NCBI RefSeq assembly: GCF_009711225.1
Contig: NZ_WMIE01000001.1
Coordinates: 124,001-188,000 of the forward strand
DNA length: 64,000 bases
Source: Paracoccus aestuariivivens
GTDB lineage: Bacteria > Pseudomonadota > Alphaproteobacteria > Rhodobacterales > Rhodobacteraceae
Direction: 5' to 3'
Part shown: piece by piece, positions 58,245 through 64,000 of the stretch
Position numbering within the stretch: position 1 is the first letter of the stretch
Layout of the letters: every line of letters begins with the position of its first letter
Translations under genes and position numbers: made by a program
Notes under the pieces: generated by a model
Told to the model about the DNA's origin: nothing
The model's database searches: none
What the model saw: only the letters and a program-made list of their open reading frames with translations

Positions 58245-59471
58245 TCAGACGCTACGACCCAAACACAGATTTTGCGGCAGTGAGCTTTTATGCATCACCA
58301 GAAAGTCACCGGTTTCCACATGCGACATGATGGGGGCGACGGCGCTACCTTGAAGCGCGCTGAACCCGATCTGGGACAGGAAAGAGCGTTCCTCGACCGT
58401 CGTAACGCCATCTCCCAGAACCTCGAGATCCAGGCTCTCGGCAAGGGCCAGAATCGCCAGAATCATGCGTTGTTGATCGCTGCGATGGTTCGAACCGACG
58501 ATGAACGAACGTCCCACCCGCACCCTTCGGACACCATATCCGCGCAGATGGTCCAGTCCGGCGCTGCCTGTTCCGAAATCGCCGACCGCGATACGGCAGC
58601 CAGCATCCGCCAAACGACGCAGATTCGCCTGAATCCTGAGGCCAAGATTCAGGTCCGCAGGTTCGGAGAACTCGATCTCGATCCGGCTCGGCGTCAGATC
58701 ATGCCTGTCCAATTCCCACAAAATTCTGTCGACCAACAGTTCATCGCTCAGGTCACGCTCGGACAGATGCAGAGAGAGGAAAGGAACGTCATGGCCCGAT
58801 CTCTGCCAGTGACGCAAAGCGTCGAATCCATGCCGCAAGGTGTCCAGAATGCGATCGACCGGTTGCCCGTCTTCAAGGTTGACCAGAGGTTCTAGACGCA
58901 GCGCGATCAAACGGCCGGTATCGCAGCAAATCTGAGGCTGGAAGCGGATACCACCGGCGACAGAGGGTAAAGCCTTCGTCGTTTCGGCCTTTCGTTCCGG
59001 CACATAGTCCAGAACCTGCATCGTTCCGCCCGCCGCTGCGGGGTCAATGCGCGATAGCGCGCCATGCCCGTATGCAAGAAGCAGATCGGTTTCGACGGCA
59101 GACTTGCCCCGCACGATGACCCCGTCCGCTTTCGCGGCTAGGCAGGAATTGCCCAGATCCACCATTTCCGAACAAATTCTTCCCAAAAGAGCGACTCTTT
59201 GGGGCAAGCTGATATCGCTTCGTGCGGGTAGAACGCCCGCAATCTCGATACTGCCGATCCCACGCGACCGAGGCTCCAGACCGAGCCCGATGGTCAAGCG
59301 CAGCGTCAGGTTGTCCAGCAACCGCTCGAACAAGGCGGGACCAAGACTGGCGCGGATCCGGTCCGCGTCCAGCAGCCTGAGCACAAGAACCGAGCGCGCC
59401 TTACCAATGGATGCAGACCACCGTATCGCCTGCCTGAGCCGACCAACCACCAAACGAAATCCCACAACCAT
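58245..59471 (-). CDS. Degenerate GGDEF-EAL protein
   Basis: Protein of 408 residues. The N-terminal half (about 25-165) resembles a GGDEF fold (VLVLRLLDADRIRASLGPALFERLLDNLTLRL), but the GGDEF loop is replaced by IGSIEIAG. The C-terminal half (about 180-400) is EAL-like: ALRLEPLVNL in place of EALLRW, LSLHLS for the NLS motif, GDFGTG for DDFGTG, VRVGRSF for KIDRSF and LGDGVTT for EGVET. Several metal and catalytic acids (first D of DD, the KID lysine and aspartate, the late glutamate) are lost. So it is almost certainly not a cyclic-di-GMP enzyme; it may bind the nucleotide or a protein. Start ATG at 59471, with an in-frame stop just upstream. Confidence 0.8.
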   Translation of the reverse strand: MVVGFRLVVGRLRQAIRWSASIGKARSVLVLRLLDADRIRASLGPALFERLLDNLTLRLTIGLGLEPRSRGIGSIEIAGVLPARSDISLPQRVALLGRICSEMVDLGNSCLAAKADGVIVRGKSAVETDLLLAYGHGALSRIDPAAAGGTMQVLDYVPERKAETTKALPSVAGGIRFQPQICCDTGRLIALRLEPLVNLEDGQPVDRILDTLRHGFDALRHWQRSGHDVPFLSLHLSERDLSDELLVDRILWELDRHDLTPSRIEIEFSEPADLNLGLRIQANLRRLADAGCRIAVGDFGTGSAGLDHLRGYGVRRVRVGRSFIVGSNHRSDQQRMILAILALAESLDLEVLGDGVTTVEERSFLSQIGFSALQGSAVAPIMSHVETGDFLVMHKSSLPQNLCLGRSV

Positions 59472-59531
59472 GGCTCATACCGAATCGTTATCCCTGATCC
59501 GGACGCTACGGCGGCGATACTTTTTGTTCGG

Positions 59532-60434
59532 TTAAAGTTCCCGCAGCACCGGCACGTCACCGGCGGGTTTTTCGCTAAAATCCGATCCACCCGGAAAGAG
59601 CGAGGTAAAGTCGAACAGCTTCGGATCGGGTAGATGCGAAGGCCGCACATTCATCAAGGCGCGGAACATCACCTGCCGACGCCCGGGGGCGCGGCTTTCC
59701 CATTCATCCAACAACTTTTTGACCTGCACACGCTGCAAGCCTTCTTGGCTGCCACATAAATCGCAGGGGATTACGGGGTAATTCATGGCACGGGCGAAAC
59801 GCTCGCAATCCGCTTCGGCAATGAAGGCCAGCGGACGCAGCACGTTCAGATCACCTTCTTCATTCAATAGCTTGGGCGGCATCGAGGCTAGCCTGCCACC
59901 GTGGAACAGGTTCATGAAGAAGGTCTCAAGGATATCGTCGCGGTGATGCCCCAGCACGACGGCCGAGCAGCCTTCCTCGCGGGCAATGCGGTACAGGTTG
60001 CCGCGACGCAGCCGCGAGCAGAGCGCGCAATAGGTCCGGCCCTCGGGAACCTTTTCCTTAACGATGGAATAGGTGTCCTGATATTCGATCCGGTGGGCGA
60101 CCTGACGGTCGGTCAGGAACTCGGGCAGGACCGTCGCTGGAAAGCCGGGTTGTCCCTGATCGAGGTTACAGGCCAGAAGCTCCACCGGCAAAAGGCCGCG
60201 CCACTTCAGTTCGTGCAAGACGGCCAACAGGGTGTAGCTGTCCTTGCCGCCGGACAGGCAGACCAACCAGCGGTCGCCGGGCTTGATCATGTCATAGGTT
60301 TCGATCGCCGCGCGGGTCTCGCGGACAAGGCGCTTGCGCAGCTTGCGGAACTCGGTCGAGGACGGCGCGCCGCGAAACAGCGGATGGATTTCCTCGTCGT
60401 AGGAATCGTCCTGGATGTCGATGTCGTCCCGCAT
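59532..60434 (-). CDS. ttcA: tRNA 2-thiocytidine synthetase TtcA
   Basis: Protein of 300 residues, iron-sulfur enzyme making s2C32 in tRNA. The PP-loop [12 protein letters not shown] and the cluster cysteines [10 protein letters not shown] and CDLCGSQ are in place. The start at 60434 ([10 protein letters not shown]) has AGGAC 7 bases upstream; an ATG 13 codons earlier (60473) has no ribosome site. Confidence 0.94.
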   Translation of the reverse strand: MRDDIDIQDDSYDEEIHPLFRGAPSSTEFRKLRKRLVRETRAAIETYDMIKPGDRWLVCLSGGKDSYTLLAVLHELKWRGLLPVELLACNLDQGQPGFPATVLPEFLTDRQVAHRIEYQDTYSIVKEKVPEGRTYCALCSRLRRGNLYRIAREEGCSAVVLGHHRDDILETFFMNLFHGGRLASMPPKLLNEEGDLNVLRPLAFIAEADCERFARAMNYPVIPCDLCGSQEGLQRVQVKKLLDEWESRAPGRRQVMFRALMNVRPSHLPDPKLFDFTSLFPGGSDFSEKPAGDVPVLREL

Positions 60435-60494
60435 CGGTCTTGTCCTGATCTTGGCGCTGTCGCGCAGGTTCATATCACGGATGACGCAGCAGCG

Positions 60495-60731
60495 TCAGTC
60501 CTGCGGCTCAGAGCCCGGCACGGGGTCGTAGCCATCGCCGCCCCAAGGGTGGCAGCGACATATCCGCCGCACGGTCAGCGCGCTGCCACGCAGCGCGCCG
60601 TGGCGCTCGAGTGCCTCCAGCGCATAGGCCGAGCATGTGGGCTGGAAGCGGCAGCCATGACCGACCCAAGGACTGGCCACAAGGCGGTAGGCATGGACCG
60701 GCAACGCAACGATGCGGGCCAGCGGGCTCAT
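60495..60731 (-). CDS. yidD: Membrane protein insertion efficiency factor YidD
   Basis: Protein of 78 residues with the family signature GHGCRFQPTCSAYALEALERHG and the C-terminal RRICRCHPWGGDGYDPVP. Small membrane-associated protein working with YidC. It overlaps rnpA by 4 bases and keeps the conserved rnpA-yidD order. Confidence 0.96.
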   Translation of the reverse strand: MSPLARIVALPVHAYRLVASPWVGHGCRFQPTCSAYALEALERHGALRGSALTVRRICRCHPWGGDGYDPVPGSEPQD

Positions 60732-61090
60732 CCTTTGCCCTCACCTTTCGGGGTGGAATGGATGCGCGACAAAGCTTGCAGCAGGTCAGACTTCAGCTCG
60801 GCGAAATCACGTTCGATCGTCGCGCCCGGACGGCCGACCAGAACATAGTCCCAACCTGCCATGGCTTTCGCTGGCAGGATCTCATGCGCAAGAGCCCGCA
60901 GCCGACGCTTCGCTCGGTTACGGGCAACGGCATTGCCGATCTTCTTCGAGCAGGTGAAGCCGATGCGGATACCCTCCGCCGGCTCATTTTCGCCGCGGCG
61001 GCGGGCGTGCAACAGAAAGCCCTGCGTACCCTGCCGCTTGGCAGAGGCAGCGCGCAAGAAATCAGCCCGCTTTCGCAGGATCTCCGGCAT
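60728..61090 (-). CDS. rnpA: Ribonuclease P protein component
   Basis: Basic protein subunit of RNase P, 120 residues with this start. The signature RIGFTCSKKIGNAVARNRAKRRLRALAHEI is intact, with the N-terminal FLRAASAKRQG stretch. The frame is open to an ATG at 61189, 29 bases from rpmH, which would add 33 unusual residues; both starts lack a clear ribosome site, so the N-terminus is uncertain. Confidence 0.93.
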   Translation of the reverse strand: MPEILRKRADFLRAASAKRQGTQGFLLHARRRGENEPAEGIRIGFTCSKKIGNAVARNRAKRRLRALAHEILPAKAMAGWDYVLVGRPGATIERDFAELKSDLLQALSRIHSTPKGEGKG

Positions 61091-61218
61091 CGGAGGCAAG
61101 GCCCCCTTGGAAATGCCGGAAGCCGCCCTGTCCGGTTGCCCTTGCAGGACATTCCGGTCAGCGGCGGCGACTTCGGCAGATCGCGTCATGTGCTCAGGTC
61201 ACGCCTTGCGGCGCGAAC

Positions 61219-61356
61219 TTATGCGCTGAGCGACTTGCGGCCTTTGGCGCGGCGGGCGTTCAGCACGCGGCGGCCGCCCTTGGTCGCCATGCGCGCGCGG
61301 AAGCCGTGACGGCGGGCGCGAACCAGGTTCGACGGCTGGAAGGTGCGTTTCGACAT
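61219..61356 (-). CDS. rpmH: 50S ribosomal protein L34
   Basis: Protein of 45 residues, [20 protein letters not shown] followed by the basic [25 protein letters not shown]; clearly L34. GGAGT lies 6-8 bases upstream of the ATG. First gene of the rpmH-rnpA-yidD-ttcA-...-yidC cluster. Confidence 0.97.
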   Translation of the reverse strand: MSKRTFQPSNLVRARRHGFRARMATKGGRRVLNARRAKGRKSLSA

Positions 61357-61434
61357 CTTGTAACTCCGGGTCAGTGCGAGTCAGGGTATGGGCATACAGC
61401 CCACGCAAGACGCGCCGGTCTATTCGAGGCCCGC

Positions 61435-61463
61435 TGCATAGTCGGAGCACAGACCTGAGTCAA
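61435..61463 (-). promoter_or_regulatory. Promoter of the rpmH-yidC cluster
   Basis: On the minus strand TTGACT (61458-61463), 17 bases, TATGCA (61435-61440), about 79 bases upstream of rpmH. Good -35, moderate -10. Confidence 0.6.
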
Positions 61464-61598
61464 CTACATTGCTGATAATTCGCCACAGCGCGGCATTCGC
61501 GGGAACCGCCGCCCAGTCACGTAGGTTTGATCAGCGGCGGTGCAACCAACTGCTGCGCCGCCAACGCCACGGACTAGGGTGGAATACAAAAGGTTAAC

Positions 61599-63029
61599 AT
61601 GTCCCTGAATACCCTTTCCGGGCGATTCGCACTTCTGACCGGGATCTTCGTGCTGCTGGCCGAATTGCTGATCCTGTTGCCATCGCTTGCGAACTATCGC
61701 CTGGATTTTCTGGAATCGCGCCTTGAACGGGCGCAGATTGCCAGCCTCGCCCTGTTGGCGACCGACGAGTCGCTGGCCTCGGATCTGGAATCCGAGTTGC
61801 TTGAGAATGCCGGCGTTTTCAACGTCGTCCTGCGTCGCGACGAAGTCCGCCAACTGGTATTGTCTTCGCCGATTCCCGGCCCGGTCGCGGACACATATGA
61901 CCTGCGCGAACAACCGTTCTGGACCTCGGCGCGCGATGCGGTGGCGCAACTGCTGGACCCCGAGAACCGTGTGATCCGCGTCATCGGTGCGCCGGTCAAT
62001 CAGGCCGGCCAGCTGATCGAGATCACGATGGACACGCACCGCCTGCGCACCGAGATGATTGATTACGGATTGCGGCTATTGGCGATTTCGGCCGCCTTCT
62101 CGATCCTGACCGCGCTTTTGCTGAACGTGGCAGCCCAGCGGATGCTGCTAGTCCCGATCCGGCGCGTCATCAATCACATGACCGCCTATGCGAATGCCCC
62201 CGAGGATGCGCGCTCGATCATTACCCCGACCGCAAGACTGGCCGAGCTGAACGAGGCCGAAGCCGCTTTGGCCGCGATGCAGCACACAGTCACCTCGGCC
62301 CTGAAGCAGAAGGCCAGACTGGCGCAACTGGGGCAGGCCGTTGCCCGCATCAGCCATGACCTGCGCAACATCCTGACCACCTCGCAGATCTTTGCCGACC
62401 GGCTGGAGACCAGCGAGGATCCCGCCGTACGCCGCGCGGCTCCGAAGCTGGTGAACTCGATCAGCCGCGCCGTGAACCTGTGCGAGACGACATTGGCCTT
62501 TGGAAAGGCCGAGGAGCCGGCACCGTCGCTGTCACGCTTCAACCTGTCCGCTTTGGTCACCGAAGTCACCGAGGCCGAGGCACTGGCTGCCGAGGTTGCG
62601 GATGACGCAGCGCCGATCGAGTTCCTGACCGATGTACCCTCGGGCCTGATGATCCGCGCCGACCGTGACCAGCTTTTCCGCGTTCTCTCGAACCTCGTCC
62701 GCAATGCCCGTCAGGCCATCGAGGCCACCCGCCGCCCCGGCACAATCGAGATCGGCGCAAGCGAGGACGAATCCGAATGGCTCATCCGCGTCGGCGATAC
62801 CGGACCCGGCCTGCCGAAGAAAGCACGGGACTACCTGTTCCAGCCCTTCTCGGGCGGGTCGCGCAAAGGAGGGACCGGGTTGGGGCTGGCCATCGCCGCC
62901 GACCTTGTGCGCAACCATGGCGGAAAGCTGGACCTTCTGCGCAGCGACGAAGAAGGCACGCAGTTCTGCCTGCACCTGCCCCGCGATCTGATCATGACCC
63001 CGATGCGCGAGGAAAACATGGCAAGCTAG
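61599..63029 (+). CDS. Sensor histidine kinase
   Basis: Membrane kinase of 476 residues. Two transmembrane helices (about 10-29 and 156-176) bracket a periplasmic sensor region of about 125 residues. A HAMP-like segment is followed by the dimerisation helix with phospho-acceptor H253 in ARISHDLRNIL and an HATPase domain: N box LVRNARQAIE, G1 VGDTGPGLP, G2 GGTGLGLAIA. AAAGG is 6 bases upstream of the ATG. No response regulator gene is adjacent, so it is an orphan kinase in this window; ligand unknown. Confidence 0.9.
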   Translation: MSLNTLSGRFALLTGIFVLLAELLILLPSLANYRLDFLESRLERAQIASLALLATDESLASDLESELLENAGVFNVVLRRDEVRQLVLSSPIPGPVADTYDLREQPFWTSARDAVAQLLDPENRVIRVIGAPVNQAGQLIEITMDTHRLRTEMIDYGLRLLAISAAFSILTALLLNVAAQRMLLVPIRRVINHMTAYANAPEDARSIITPTARLAELNEAEAALAAMQHTVTSALKQKARLAQLGQAVARISHDLRNILTTSQIFADRLETSEDPAVRRAAPKLVNSISRAVNLCETTLAFGKAEEPAPSLSRFNLSALVTEVTEAEALAAEVADDAAPIEFLTDVPSGLMIRADRDQLFRVLSNLVRNARQAIEATRRPGTIEIGASEDESEWLIRVGDTGPGLPKKARDYLFQPFSGGSRKGGTGLGLAIAADLVRNHGGKLDLLRSDEEGTQFCLHLPRDLIMTPMREENMAS

Positions 63030-63031
63030 CG

Positions 63032-63059
63032 GGCCGTTGAATGGCCGTGGCAAGTTTTT
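63032..63059 (+). terminator. Weak terminator after the histidine kinase
   Basis: GGCCGT (63032-63037) can pair with ATGGCC (63041-63046), one G-T wobble, loop TGA; five T follow at 63055-63059. The spacing is loose. Confidence 0.35.
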
Positions 63060-63092
63060 CGTGGGATAAGTCACGAAAGTTCATTTTTAACC

Positions 63093-63121
63093 TTGCACCC
63101 TCCAGCCACTGCCTCTAAATC
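63093..63121 (+). promoter_or_regulatory. Possible promoter of the first tRNA-Arg
   Basis: TTGCAC (63093-63098), 17 bases, TAAATC (63116-63121), 14 bases before the tRNA. Geometry is identical to the tRNA-Met promoter but base matches are modest. Confidence 0.4.
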
Positions 63122-63134
63122 CCCGCCTCACAGC

Positions 63135-63211
63135 GGACCCGTAGCTCAGCTGGATAGAGCACCAGACTACGAATCTGGGGGTCGGGCGTTCGAATCGCTC
63201 CGGGTCCGCCA
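63135..63211 (+). tRNA. tRNA-Arg (ACG), copy 1
   Basis: A 77-base cloverleaf with encoded CCA. Acceptor GGACCCG pairs with CGGGTCC, discriminator G, anticodon ACG at 63169-63171 (CTACGAA loop), T-arm GCGTTCGAATCGC. A34 is normally edited to inosine, reading CGU, CGC and CGA. Identical to copy 2. Confidence 0.96.
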
Positions 63212-63340
63212 TAACTACCTATCGCAAGATAGAGGAAACCACCCCGAGGGGTTATTCGTCTAACTTCGCGACATCAGGTGTAAGGATGGAATTGTGCCTT
63301 GTAACTCAAGGCAATAACATCTAGACCACCGAACTATAGT
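63212..63340. other. Spacer between the two tRNA-Arg genes
   Basis: 129 bases without a gene. It has a short hairpin (ACCCCGAGGGGT, near 63240) and GCCTTG-TAACT-CAAGGC before the second tRNA. It could be processed from a common precursor or carry a second weak promoter. Confidence 0.5.
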
Positions 63341-63417
63341 GGACCCGTAGCTCAGCTGGATAGAGCACCAGACTACGAATCTGGGGGTCGGGCGTTCGAA
63401 TCGCTCCGGGTCCGCCA
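63341..63417 (+). tRNA. tRNA-Arg (ACG), copy 2
   Basis: Base-for-base identical to the copy at 63135-63211, including CCA; anticodon ACG at 63375-63377. A recent tandem duplication or gene-converted pair. Confidence 0.96.
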
Positions 63418-63536
63418 TACCTTCCATCCCTTACAAACGATGCCCTTATGGCTGCATTCAGCACGTTTGGCATTGCGTCGTTAGCAAATAGCCGCCCCGT
63501 GGGGCGACCTTTGTGCATGCGGATCTGCGGCTTCGG

Positions 63537-64000
63537 CTATTGGCGGGCCAGCCAATCGGTTACGGGGCCCCGCAAGTTCGTTTCGCCGATATCGCGCGCA
63601 TCGTCGATGACTCGGCGCAATTCGCTCAGATCGACACGCCGGATCAGATGCTTCACCGGACCGATAGACGCGGGCCGCATCGATAGCCGACGGAAGCCAA
63701 GGGCCGCGAAAGTCACGGCCTCGATCGGTCGTCCCGCATCCTCGCCACAGAAGGACACCGGCACACGGGCGTCATTGCACCGCTGCAGGATCTGCTCCAG
63801 CAGACTGATGAACGAAGTGTTCAAGGTGTCGTAGCGGCGGCGTACGCGCTCGTTCTCGCGGTCTGCGGCGAAGAAGAACTGTTTCAGATCGTTGCCGCCG
63901 ACCGAGATGAAATCGCACATCTCGAAAAACTTCTTCGGTGCAAAGGCCAGCGAAGGAGTTTCCAGCATCGCCCCGACCCGTACATCGGTCGGCATGCCGT
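63537..64000 (-). CDS. ptsP: PtsP-like phosphoenolpyruvate-protein phosphotransferase, C-terminal part
   Basis: The gene runs off the right edge; the last 154 residues are present. They match the C-terminal PEP-binding barrel of enzyme I family proteins: GAMLETPSLAFAPKKFFEMCDFISVGGNDLKQFFFAADREN and PVSFCGEDAGRP, with the final LSMRPASIGPVK. The usual GTND reads GGND. The catalytic cysteine region FCGE is intact. The phosphohistidine and GAF domains would lie outside the window, so ptsP (nitrogen PTS) versus ptsI cannot be fully settled, but ptsP fits alphaproteobacteria best. Confidence 0.88.
   Translation of the reverse strand, partial: GMPTDVRVGAMLETPSLAFAPKKFFEMCDFISVGGNDLKQFFFAADRENERVRRRYDTLNTSFISLLEQILQRCNDARVPVSFCGEDAGRPIEAVTFAALGFRRLSMRPASIGPVKHLIRRVDLSELRRVIDDARDIGETNLRGPVTDWLARQ

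Overview
The window is about 63% GC chromosomal DNA from an alphaproteobacterium of the order Rhodobacterales. It most resembles Paracoccus. The NADH dehydrogenase (complex I) subunits have the lengths and near-identical sequences I remember for Paracoccus denitrificans Nqo proteins, and the genes are interleaved with the same kind of unassigned reading frames. Family-restricted proteins (DUF5333, DUF5337, DUF6476), the class II EPSP synthase and an RNase J fit the same placement. No phage, insertion sequence, CRISPR array or genomic island is visible; almost everything is core or widely shared sequence.

Layout. 1-4670: tail of ubiK, a DUF6476 membrane protein, an RluA-type pseudouridine synthase, the heat-shock sigma factor rpoH, a membrane protein and a SPOR-domain protein. 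4739-9201: a minus-strand nucleoside salvage operon cdd-deoA-deoB-add-upp in which every junction is a 4-base ATGA overlap. 9348-13627: maeB (malic enzyme fused to a phosphotransacetylase-like domain) and prpE. 13646-37167: a minus-strand run starting at nuoA, carrying all 14 complex I genes plus seven or eight extra reading frames, then birA, coaX, rnj, trmB and aroA with almost no spacing. 37362-40594: DUF4260 protein and uvrA. 40733-45174: molybdopterin-type periplasmic protein, moaA, lipoprotein, DNA alkylation repair protein and PQQ-type sugar dehydrogenase. 45511-47554: a copper-handling operon (DUF2946, DUF1775-PCuAC fusion, SCO). 47725-51453: 3-dehydroshikimate dehydratase quiC1, a small zincin, and gltX. 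51679-53629: tRNA-Met, a Hint-domain protein and a SixA-like phosphatase. 53716-61356: the rpmH-rnpA-yidD-ttcA-(degenerate GGDEF/EAL)-yidC-MOSC-engB-argB cluster. 61599-64000: a histidine kinase, two identical tRNA-Arg genes and the 3' end of a ptsP-like gene.

How it works together. The central theme is respiration: complex I, copper delivery for cytochrome oxidase (SCO, PCuAC), and central carbon enzymes feeding them (malic enzyme, propionyl-CoA synthetase). The complex I transcript appears to continue into cofactor genes (biotin ligase, pantothenate kinase) and RNA-processing genes. The rpmH-yidC cluster couples ribosomal protein, RNase P and membrane insertion functions.

The best candidates for undescribed biology are the extra genes embedded in the nuo cluster (including three predicted exported proteins and a membrane protein whose C-terminal domain is, from memory, fused to NuoE in other alphaproteobacteria), a doubly degenerate GGDEF-EAL protein in the yidC cluster, and a 336-base intergenic region near 45.3 kb with two back-to-back promoters sharing one -35 box and a possible structured RNA. 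All functional calls come from reading the sequence and from family knowledge; no database search was run.
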